Part shown: positions 5,896 to 12,028 of the stretch, in pieces
Layout: every line of letters begins with the position of its first letter
How positions within the stretch are numbered: the first letter of the stretch is position 1
Source: HGM05232 sp044433325
Lineage (GTDB): Bacteria > Bacteroidota > Bacteroidia > Bacteroidales > Muribaculaceae
Length of the DNA stretch: 12,028 nt
Assembly: GCA_044433325.1 (NCBI GenBank)
Contig: JAWXTT010000061.1
Coordinates: 1-12,028, forward strand
Direction: 5' to 3'
The notes under the pieces: model-generated
Told to the model about the DNA's origin: nothing
The model's database searches: none
What the model saw: the letters and a program-made list of their open reading frames with translations, nothing else
Made by a program: the position numbers and the translations under genes

Positions 5896-7230
5896 ATGGC
5901 AACTAATAGCGAAAAAGATTCTACTGAATTGGTTTATCAACTTGATGAACGACCTGCTCCACGCGAGGCTATTTTTGCCGCGTTACAACATCTTTTGGCT
6001 ATCTTTGTGGCTATCGTCACACCTGCTCTAATAGTATCAAGGGCTATCTCATTAGACTTAGAAACAACCAGTTATATGGTGTCACTATCATTGATAGTAT
6101 CAGCAATAGCCACATTTATTCAGTGTCGTCGTCCTATGGGACTAGGTAGTGGATTATTATGTGTGCAAGGGACTAGTTTTTCATTTATTGCTCCCATTAT
6201 CAGTGCAGGGCTTACAGGCGGATTACCACTAATATTTGGATGCTGTTTAGCCGCCGCGCCAGTCGAAATAATAGTAAGTCTATTATTTAAGCATTTAAAA
6301 CGTATATTCACACCTATTGTTTCAGGCGTAGTAGTTACACTGATAGGATTGAGTTTAATCAAGGTAGGGATAACCGCATGTGGCGGAGGATTTACAGCAA
6401 TGGAGAGTGGCACATTCGGTTCATTCCAGAGCCTTGGAGTAGCCGCCTCAGTACTAGTAACCATCCTACTGCTGAACAAAAGCAAGAACAAATATATCCG
6501 CATGAGTTCAATCTTTATAGGTATAGTAATAGGCTATGCGCTAGCCCTAATATTAGGGATGATACCTATGGATATCTTACGCGAGACTAATTGGTGGAAC
6601 TTTAATATCCCAGTACCATTTAAGTATGGGTTAGATTTTGACGTTTCACATATCATAGCGATAGCAATTATATATCTAATCACATCTATTGAAGCCGCAG
6701 GAGATATTACCGCCAACACACTAATCTCAGGTGGCAAAATTGAGGGTAAAGAGTTTGACAAACGTATCGAGCGCGGAGTTATGGCAGATGGAGCATCATC
6801 AATGCTATCAGCCATGCTAAACTCCTTTCCAAACTCAATCTTCGCACAGAACAACGGGATAATACAACTAACAGGAGTAGCTAGCAGATATGTAGGTTAC
6901 TACATAGCAGGGATGTTATTATTGCTAGGGTTATTCCCAGGTGTAAGCATAGCATTCTCAGTAATGCCCGAGGCTGTTCTAGGTGGTGCAGCACTCCTAA
7001 TGTTCGGTAGTGTAGCCGCATCAGGTATAAAGATTATAGCATCACAACCAATAGATAGACGTGCAGCATTAGTAATATCAGCAGGATTATCAGTAGGACT
7101 AGGGGTAGAATTAGTACCCGAGATACTAGATCAGATGCCAGCGATGGTTAAAAGCACCTTTGCATCAGGGATAACAACAGGTAGTATAACAGCAATTATC
7201 ACCAATATAATTGTAAATTTCAGAAAATAA
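5896..7230 (+). CDS. NCS2-family xanthine-type purine permease
   Basis: A 444-residue inner-membrane transporter of the nucleobase-ascorbate/NCS2 family (E. coli XanQ/XanP, B. subtilis PbuX), expected to import xanthine (possibly uric acid) with protons. About 12-14 hydrophobic segments are spread along the chain. Key blocks: QHLLAIFVAIVTPALI near residue 31 (TM1, family histidine), GSGLLCVQGTSFSF (TM3), TSIEAAGDITAN (TM8 with the substrate-binding Glu), and SFPNSIFAQNNGIIQLTGVASRYVG. That last stretch is the NCS2 motif, and its QNNGxIQxTG form is the one seen in xanthine carriers rather than uracil carriers. Xpt follows 6 bases later, which supports xanthine as substrate. Promoter and ribosome site are listed separately. 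The coding strand is C/A-rich with much use of CTA leucine, unlike the genes to the right. Confidence 0.92.
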   Translation: MATNSEKDSTELVYQLDERPAPREAIFAALQHLLAIFVAIVTPALIVSRAISLDLETTSYMVSLSLIVSAIATFIQCRRPMGLGSGLLCVQGTSFSFIAPIISAGLTGGLPLIFGCCLAAAPVEIIVSLLFKHLKRIFTPIVSGVVVTLIGLSLIKVGITACGGGFTAMESGTFGSFQSLGVAASVLVTILLLNKSKNKYIRMSSIFIGIVIGYALALILGMIPMDILRETNWWNFNIPVPFKYGLDFDVSHIIAIAIIYLITSIEAAGDITANTLISGGKIEGKEFDKRIERGVMADGASSMLSAMLNSFPNSIFAQNNGIIQLTGVASRYVGYYIAGMLLLLGLFPGVSIAFSVMPEAVLGGAALLMFGSVAASGIKIIASQPIDRRAALVISAGLSVGLGVELVPEILDQMPAMVKSTFASGITTGSITAIITNIIVNFRK

Positions 7231-7236
7231 ACAAGT

Positions 7237-7812
7237 ATGGAACAACTAAAGCAACGCATATTAACAGATGGAAAATCACTAGAGGGTGGAGTATTGAAAG
7301 TAGATAGTTTTATCAATCACCAATTAGATGCACATCTAATGATGGATATAGCTAACGAATTTGTAGCACGCTTCAACAACGGTGAGGGGATAACAAAGAT
7401 TATCACCATAGAGGCAAGCGGAATAGCCCCTGCCATATTCGTTGGATATCTATTGAATGTTCCAGTAGTATTTATCAAGAAAAGCAAGCCAAAAACCATA
7501 ACCACAGCGGCACTAACCACATCAGTATATTCATTCACTAAAGATAAATATTACGATATGAATATGAACGCCGAATTCCTAAACGCCAACGACAGAGTAC
7601 TATTCATTGACGATTTCCTAGCTAATGGAAACGCTGCCCTAGGCGTATTAGATTTAATAGAACAACAAAAAGCCCAACTAGCAGGAATGGGCTTCGTCAT
7701 AGAGAAAAGTTTCCAAAAAGGCTACAAACGACTAAAAGAGAAAGGTATCAAAATAGTATCCCTAGCTCGCATCAGCTCACTAGAGAACTGCCAAATCCAA
7801 TTCGCAGAATAG
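7237..7812 (+). CDS. xpt: Xanthine phosphoribosyltransferase
   Basis: Converts xanthine and PRPP to XMP, feeding imported xanthine into guanine nucleotides; cytoplasmic. The 191 residues align from end to end with B. subtilis Xpt as I remember it: the start MEQLKQRILTDGKSLEGGVL, then LKVDSFINHQLDAHLM, GITKIITIEASGIAPAIF, the PRPP-binding loop VLFIDDFLANGNAALG, and VIEKSFQKGYKRL near the C-terminus. Length is usual for the family. It lies 6 bases after the permease stop with no promoter between, so both are one transcript. The 66 bases between its stop and the next gene contain a short palindrome TTTAGCTAAA (7849-7858) but no clear terminator. Like the permease, the coding strand is C/A-rich. 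Confidence 0.96.
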   Translation: MEQLKQRILTDGKSLEGGVLKVDSFINHQLDAHLMMDIANEFVARFNNGEGITKIITIEASGIAPAIFVGYLLNVPVVFIKKSKPKTITTAALTTSVYSFTKDKYYDMNMNAEFLNANDRVLFIDDFLANGNAALGVLDLIEQQKAQLAGMGFVIEKSFQKGYKRLKEKGIKIVSLARISSLENCQIQFAE

Positions 7813-7878
7813 CCACTACCCATAAAAAGTAAACAAGAGGGTAACCTATTTAGCTAAACTACACAAATAACTTTTACT

Positions 7879-9681
7879 ATGAATATAATAGATGAATATA
7901 AAACACGGGTTGCAGGTCTTGCTGAGGAGGTGGAGCGTATTCGTGTGCGGTTTGCTTATCTTTATCTGGCTCGGTTTGTGACTTTCTTGGTGGCTGTTGG
8001 GTGTGTGCTATTGGCTTTTAGTGGTGATTGTGAATGGTGGGAAGTAACTCTTGCTGTTGGTTCGTTTATCGCTTTCTTGGTTCTGGTTAAGGTGGATTCT
8101 ATTCAGAGTGCTAAGCGTGAGTTTCTGCAACGTAAGTTGGAGGTTAACCGTGAGGAGTTACGTGTGATTGATTTTGATTTTGCTAATCGTGGTGATGGTG
8201 CTGAGTATGCTCATATCTCGCCTTACTTGATGGCTGATTTTGATATTGTGGGTAGAGGCTCGTTGTTCCAATATTTGAATCGTTCGGTAACTCGCAAGGG
8301 TGAGCGTTTATTTATTGATAATCTGTGTCGTGAGGAGCTTGATGCTGATATGATTAGACTTAAACAGCAGGCTATTAAGGAGCTTGCTGAAAAGGTTGAG
8401 TTTGTGCAGGATTTTCATACTCGTGGTAGTTTCTTTGAGGAGAGTGACGAGGAGTTTAAATATCTACAACGTTGGACTAGCGAGCGTGAAGATGCTAACT
8501 GTTACCGTGTGGTTAAAGCGTTATCTATCCTTGTACCCGCAATCTCTATTGTGTGGCTGGGGTTGTATCTGACTGGTGTATTGGCTTTTTCAACTATTTG
8601 GGGTGCGTTGATTGTGAATATTATCCTATCTAGTTGGAATATGCGTGCTATCAACCGTAACCATGCTAGGTTAGGGCGTGCTACTAAGGTTATTAAGAAG
8701 TATTCTCAGCTGATTGCTATGCTTGAGGGGGAGGAGTTTAAATCGGAGTATTTGAACCGAGTTAAGGGTGAATTATCTGTTGAGGGTTCATCTGCTTCTG
8801 TTCAGATATGTAAGTTGCGTAAACTACTTAACCTGTTTGATAATAGGAATAATCTATTCTCTATCTTGGTGCTGAATGGTGTTTATGGTTTTAACGTACA
8901 GATTTTTCGAAATCTATTATCTTGGAAGGAGAGATATGGAGCGGAGGTTGAACGTTGGATAAATGCTATATCTGAATTTGATGCTCTGCTTGGCTATGGC
9001 GTTTATGCCTATAATAATAGGGGCGTAACTACTTCCCCTATTATTAATGATGGGGATAAGTTCTCAATTGAGGCTAAGGGGATGGCGCATCCTCTTATCT
9101 CTGACAAGGTGTGCGTAGCTAATGATATCAGCATTACTAAATCTCCTGCAATAATTATTATTACTGGGGCTAATATGGCTGGTAAGAGTACTTTCCTACG
9201 TACAGTGGCTGTGAATATGATTTTGGGGATGAATGGCTCAGTAGTTGCGGCTAGTGGGTTTAGCTTTACCCCTGCTAAAATATTATCTAGTATAAAGATT
9301 CAAGATTCGTTAGCCAAAAATGAATCATATTTCTATGCTGAAATATCTAGGTTGCGTGATATTGTTGATATGGTTAATGCTGATGGATTAAAATTAGTGG
9401 TGCTGGATGAGATTCTTCGTGGTACTAATAATAAGGATAAACAGATTGGCTCGCTAGGGTTATTGCAGAAACTTATCAATAATAATGCTATTGTTTTTAT
9501 AGCTACCCATGACTTGGTAATTGGAGAGTTGGAACAACAATACCCTGATGTGGCACGTAACTACTGTTTCGAGGTGGAGTTGGAGGATAATAAACTCCTG
9601 TTTGATTACAAACTAAAGGATGGTGTTAGCCAGAAACTTAACGCATCGTTTCTATTGCGTGATATGGGACTTATTGATTAA
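7879..9681 (+). CDS. Membrane-anchored MutS-family ATPase
   Basis: A 600-residue protein with a C-terminal MutS-type ATPase domain and a non-standard N-terminal half. Hydrophobic pairs at about residues 26-47 with 55-71, and 213-234 with 238-251, look like four membrane segments, with a soluble charged stretch (75-205) between. The MutS core/lever region follows (about 255-415), then Walker A GANMAGKST (430-438), the signature loop SIKIQDSLAKNESYFYAEI (471-489), Walker B LVVLDEILRGTNNKDK (506-521) and the switch histidine ATHD (542-545). The mismatch-recognition domain with its Phe-x-Glu motif is absent, so this is not the mismatch sensor of standard repair. Similar membrane MutS-like proteins are common in Bacteroidetes and mostly uncharacterised. 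Its coding strand is G/T-rich, in sharp contrast with xpt just upstream. It ends 8 bases from the convergent lipoprotein gene. Confidence 0.88.
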   Translation: MNIIDEYKTRVAGLAEEVERIRVRFAYLYLARFVTFLVAVGCVLLAFSGDCEWWEVTLAVGSFIAFLVLVKVDSIQSAKREFLQRKLEVNREELRVIDFDFANRGDGAEYAHISPYLMADFDIVGRGSLFQYLNRSVTRKGERLFIDNLCREELDADMIRLKQQAIKELAEKVEFVQDFHTRGSFFEESDEEFKYLQRWTSEREDANCYRVVKALSILVPAISIVWLGLYLTGVLAFSTIWGALIVNIILSSWNMRAINRNHARLGRATKVIKKYSQLIAMLEGEEFKSEYLNRVKGELSVEGSSASVQICKLRKLLNLFDNRNNLFSILVLNGVYGFNVQIFRNLLSWKERYGAEVERWINAISEFDALLGYGVYAYNNRGVTTSPIINDGDKFSIEAKGMAHPLISDKVCVANDISITKSPAIIIITGANMAGKSTFLRTVAVNMILGMNGSVVAASGFSFTPAKILSSIKIQDSLAKNESYFYAEISRLRDIVDMVNADGLKLVVLDEILRGTNNKDKQIGSLGLLQKLINNNAIVFIATHDLVIGELEQQYPDVARNYCFEVELEDNKLLFDYKLKDGVSQKLNASFLLRDMGLID

Positions 9682-9689
9682 GGGGAGTA

Positions 9690-10127
9690 TTACTCCTCTG
9701 GAAATATGGTTACTTGGTTAGTTAGGTCGTAGTATGCTTTCTGTTGATTCTCAATAGCGAATTGCTCTGCTTGCTCCTGCTGACTATCATCGAATATCTT
9801 GATGCTATCAAAATAATATACATTATCATCTGTATCTAACCATCCACCTACAATGTTGTTATTTTCTAGGGCGTGATTAACAATATCTGTTAGAGATTCT
9901 TTACCAACATTATTAAAGTCGATATAGTATGCTACTGCGAAACCGTTAGTAACTGTCACCATATCAGGTATCTCAACAGTAAACCCATCAGGATTCTCTA
10001 GGCTATATTCCCAAAGGTTATCAACAATGGTAGCTACATCTGTCTGCTCTTTACTACATGCTACACTTGTTAATAGGATAGTCGTAAGTAGCAGATATCT
10101 TGTTATATAAATTAATCTAGTTTTCAT
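9690..10127 (-). CDS. Small predicted lipoprotein of unknown function
   Basis: 145 residues. The N-terminus KTRLIYITRYLLLTTILLTSVAC is a lipoprotein signal with the lipid-bearing cysteine at position 24 (SVAC; Ser at -3 is less usual than Leu). After cleavage the mature protein begins CSKEQTD, lacking the run of acidic residues that marks surface export in Bacteroidetes, so a periplasm-facing location is more likely. The mature part (about 120 residues) is acidic, with the stretches ENPDGFTVEIP, GFAVAYYIDFNNVGKESL, NIVGGWLDTDDNVYYFDS and AEQFAIENQQKAYYDL. These suggest a compact alpha/beta domain. I do not recognise a named family with confidence. It has a TAGCTTTG box upstream and is divergent from the lipid kinase, converging on the MutS-like gene. 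Confidence 0.8.
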   Translation of the reverse strand: MKTRLIYITRYLLLTTILLTSVACSKEQTDVATIVDNLWEYSLENPDGFTVEIPDMVTVTNGFAVAYYIDFNNVGKESLTDIVNHALENNNIVGGWLDTDDNVYYFDSIKIFDDSQQEQAEQFAIENQQKAYYDLTNQVTIFPEE

Positions 10128-10147
10128 ATTGTTATTTATTATTTCTG

Positions 10148-10155
10148 CAAAGCTA
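10148..10155 (-). promoter_or_regulatory. Possible -7 box of the lipoprotein gene
   Basis: Read on the minus strand, TAGCTTTG is an exact TAnnTTTG match about 20 bases upstream of the ATG at 10127. No TTG was found at the expected -33 distance, so support is partial. Confidence 0.45.
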
Positions 10156-10207
10156 CTAAAAATGAGTGGAGTATATTCTGGGATTAAGTATATTTAACCG
10201 TTAGAGA

Positions 10208-10239
10208 TTGGTATTGCGTCTTATCTAAAACTATCTTTG
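10208..10239 (+). promoter_or_regulatory. Probable promoter of the lipid kinase gene
   Basis: TTG at 10208-10210 and TATCTTTG at 10232-10239 (perfect TAnnTTTG) are separated by 21 bases. The -7 box lies 30 bases before the ATG at 10270. The same octamer occurs in front of the xanthine permease. Confidence 0.62.
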
Positions 10240-10269
10240 TATTATTGTTAGTCGATGTTGTTTTAAGGT

Positions 10270-11238
10270 ATGGATAAATTTAAGGTTTTGGCGATTGTTA
10301 ACCCTATTGCAGGGGGTGGTTCAAAGGTTGAGCTACCTGGAATGTTACGCTCAAAGATTGATGATAAGCTGTTTGACTTAGAGATTGTTTATACCGAGTA
10401 TGCTGGACATGCTACTGAAATTACTAATAGAGCTACCGCTGAGGGGTATTATGCGGTAATTGCTGTTGGTGGAGATGGTACTATTAATGAGGTGGCAGCG
10501 GCTCTGCGTGATACGCAAACGGCATTGGGTATTATCCCTTGTGGTTCAGGTAATGGTTTAGCTAGGCATCTGGATATACCCATAGATTATTTGGGAGCTA
10601 TTGATATTGTTAATCGTAATATTGTTAAGGAGCTAGATTACTGCACTGTTAATAATCGTCCATTTTTCTGTACTTGTGGTGTGGGTTTTGATGCTCATGT
10701 TAGTGAGAAATTTGCAAAGTCTAAAAAGCGTGGAGCTTTTACTTACCTGCAAAAGGCGTTGGTTGAGTATCTACGTTATCGCAATATGGAATACACCTTG
10801 ATAGTCGATAATCGTGTGATTACTGAGAAGGCTTTTCTGATAGCGTGTGGCAACGCATCTCAATATGGTAATAATGCATTTATTACCCCTAATGCTAATA
10901 TGCATGATGGTGAGATAGATGTTACGGTACTATTGCCATTTACCCCGTTGGATACGGCTCTGTTAGGTTTACTACTCTTTACTAAGCATATTGATCAGAA
11001 TACTAATATTAATAGTTTCCGCGCTAAGGAGCTTACCATTAAACGTCCAAAGGCTGGTGTAATGCATATTGATGGTGAACCTGTAATAATGGATGCTGAT
11101 CTAGATATTAAATGTCATCATCGTGGTATAAAGATAATGGTAGCGGAACATGAGAGAACAGAGAAATCGTTGCTGAAACCTATCGAGAATAACTTTTGGG
11201 AGGTAATTAAGTTAGTGCGCAAAGAGCTGAACTTATAG
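10270..11238 (+). CDS. Diacylglycerol kinase-family lipid kinase (YegS/DgkB/BmrU type)
   Basis: A 322-residue soluble kinase of the DAGK catalytic-domain family, which phosphorylates lipid hydroxyls such as diacylglycerol or sphingoid bases with ATP at the inner face of the membrane. Visible motifs: NPIAGGGS at 11-18 (phosphate-binding loop), AVGGDGTINEVAAAL at 65-79 (the family's GGDGT nucleotide site), PCGSGNGLAR at 90-99, CGVGFDAHV at 136-144, the stretch GNASQYGNN...PNANMHDGEIDV at about 194-218, and HIDGEPV at 266-272. Length matches bacterial members (about 290-330). The start is supported by the promoter and by the family-typical N-terminus. The exact lipid is not readable; since some Bacteroidales make sphingolipids, a sphingoid or ceramide substrate is possible but not shown. 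It ends 6 bases from the convergent AsmA-like gene. Confidence 0.93.
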   Translation: MDKFKVLAIVNPIAGGGSKVELPGMLRSKIDDKLFDLEIVYTEYAGHATEITNRATAEGYYAVIAVGGDGTINEVAAALRDTQTALGIIPCGSGNGLARHLDIPIDYLGAIDIVNRNIVKELDYCTVNNRPFFCTCGVGFDAHVSEKFAKSKKRGAFTYLQKALVEYLRYRNMEYTLIVDNRVITEKAFLIACGNASQYGNNAFITPNANMHDGEIDVTVLLPFTPLDTALLGLLLFTKHIDQNTNINSFRAKELTIKRPKAGVMHIDGEPVIMDADLDIKCHHRGIKIMVAEHERTEKSLLKPIENNFWEVIKLVRKELNL

Positions 11239-11244
11239 AGCGTA

Positions 11245-12028
11245 TTAATGCTCAATGCTATTTATCAGTTGATTGTAGCTTTGCTTGTAGTTGCTATTTA
11301 TACCTTGTCGCTCATGTTTAATATCAAATTTGTGAACGTTGGTTGGATCGTACAGTTGGTGGGCAACGCGTGTAGTATCTAACATCTCTGACATATCATC
11401 AAGTGATTCCCCCTCAAGTGATGCTAGTCGTAATTTAAATTTATCCCCCTCATTAAACAGGTTGAATGCTATCTGAAACCATAATGGATTATCCTTGACC
11501 CTTAGATGGTAGCGATATGCACTAGTTGATGCTACTCCATTAGCCTGAATCAGATATTTATCATTCAGATTCAAATCAGTTGGGTATAACAGTAATAGTT
11601 CATCATCAATGGTTAAATCTAAATCTAGGGTATCGAGGCGTATATATTTATCCTTACCAAATAGTAGCCATCCTACCCAATTGGGCATAACTGCTGAACG
11701 AGATAACGAAAGCTCATTGCCTGTAAGTTTAGCTTGAGATTTAACACTAGGTTGAACTATATTCATATGATTATCAATTATCCATGTTGCATCTAGTATA
11801 GTTTCAAAATTACCATGGAAAGATGATAATAGAGGTAATACTTGTGATATCTTAGGCATCTCACCAATTAATTTGGTTGCATTAAACTCTTCGATATCAA
11901 AATGTAATGTAGCATCAGCACTATCTCTATCAGTGGTTATATAACTAAAGAAGAGACCCATACGCAGAAAGTTTGTCGATAATCTAAGGCTATCCATATA
12001 GAATCCCTGATTCTTAATATCTACATTG
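11245..12028 (-). CDS. AsmA-like protein, C-terminal part, 5' end outside window
   Basis: The minus-strand frame remains open to the right edge (upstream residues NVDIKNQGFY precede the first visible Met), so about 261 codons of the 3' end are seen and the ATG at 11997 is unlikely to be the true start. The visible part consists of alternating beta strands with the pattern of AsmA-like C-terminal domains: a strand-rich LHFDIEEFNATKLIGEMPKI, then LSSFHGNFETILDATWIID, QPSVKSQAKLTGNELSLSRS, YIRLDTLDLDLTIDDELLLLYP and a final FDIKHERQGINSN before the end. In Bacteroidetes such proteins are typically 800-1000 residues or more, with one N-terminal membrane helix. They are thought to be periplasm-spanning beta-groove proteins involved in envelope lipid transport or outer-membrane assembly. 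Family assignment rests on resemblance of the pattern, since the N-terminal half is missing. Confidence 0.68.
   Translation of the reverse strand, partial: NVDIKNQGFYMDSLRLSTNFLRMGLFFSYITTDRDSADATLHFDIEEFNATKLIGEMPKISQVLPLLSSFHGNFETILDATWIIDNHMNIVQPSVKSQAKLTGNELSLSRSAVMPNWVGWLLFGKDKYIRLDTLDLDLTIDDELLLLYPTDLNLNDKYLIQANGVASTSAYRYHLRVKDNPLWFQIAFNLFNEGDKFKLRLASLEGESLDDMSEMLDTTRVAHQLYDPTNVHKFDIKHERQGINSNYKQSYNQLINSIEH

Noticed and set aside
6120..6854. Minus-strand open frames opposite the xanthine permease
   Set aside because: They lie wholly within a clearly conserved transporter gene and show no recognisable motifs or start signals.
7813..7878. Replication origin at the skew switch
   Set aside because: The 66-base gap contains no recognisable DnaA box (TTATCCACA-like) and no AT-rich repeat set, and neither dnaA nor dnaN is nearby. 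Only the skew change is kept as a finding.
9681..9698. Bidirectional terminator hairpin (AGGGGAG / CTCCTCT) between the convergent MutS-like and lipoprotein genes
   Set aside because: The stem is short and imperfect, overlaps both stop regions, and is not followed by a T-run on either side.

Overview
The window looks like chromosomal DNA of an AT-rich member of Bacteroidetes, most likely order Bacteroidales. Three observations support this. The carbamoyltransferase is the ArgF' type used for succinylated ornithine, with the Bacteroides-type specificity residue. Several intergenic regions carry the Bacteroidetes-type -7 promoter motif TAnnTTTG. The xanthine permease/Xpt, membrane MutS-like, YegS-type lipid kinase and AsmA-like proteins are all Bacteroidales-like. 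No tRNA, rRNA, CRISPR array, prophage or defence island is visible. The content is mostly housekeeping, with two noteworthy non-coding elements.

Layout. Bases 1-480 hold the 3' end of an M16-family peptidase gene on the plus strand. It runs convergently, with a 14-base overlap, into a minus-strand block. Read in the direction of transcription (right to left), that block is proA (5739-4486), a 345-base spacer filled with repeats, argF' (4140-3184), a small outer-membrane beta-barrel protein (3175-2027), a 207-base foldback element (2029-1823), a formate/nitrite-family channel (1817-1014) and a maltose/galactoside-type O-acetyltransferase (1021-467). ProA (proline synthesis) and ArgF' (arginine synthesis via succinyl-ornithine) form a glutamate-derived amino-acid cluster. 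The barrel protein follows argF' after only 8 bases, and the channel and acetyltransferase overlap by 8 bases.

Divergently from proA, a purine-salvage operon runs rightwards: an NCS2 xanthine-type permease (5896-7230) followed 6 bases later by xanthine phosphoribosyltransferase xpt (7237-7812). Together they import xanthine and trap it as XMP. Both divergent transcripts have well-placed Bacteroidetes promoters. The rest is a membrane-anchored MutS-family ATPase (7879-9681), a convergent small lipoprotein (10127-9690), a divergent YegS/DgkB-type lipid kinase (10270-11238), and the 3' part of an AsmA-like gene (minus strand, running off the right edge).

The most interesting signals are these. 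(1) A MITE-like foldback element has 21-base terminal inverted repeats, TA at both ends and a perfect 32-base inner palindrome; it sits exactly between the barrel and channel genes and supplies the barrel gene's stop codon. (2) A REP-like inverted repeat between proA and argF' has two hairpins that differ only by a compensatory base-pair swap, and a 23-base tandem array appears to grow out of one end. (3) The barrel protein has an N-terminal domain that resembles DUF922 but lacks the usual histidine motif. (4) Base skew of the plus strand changes sharply near 7.85 kb. I found no clear candidate for a wholly new multi-gene system.
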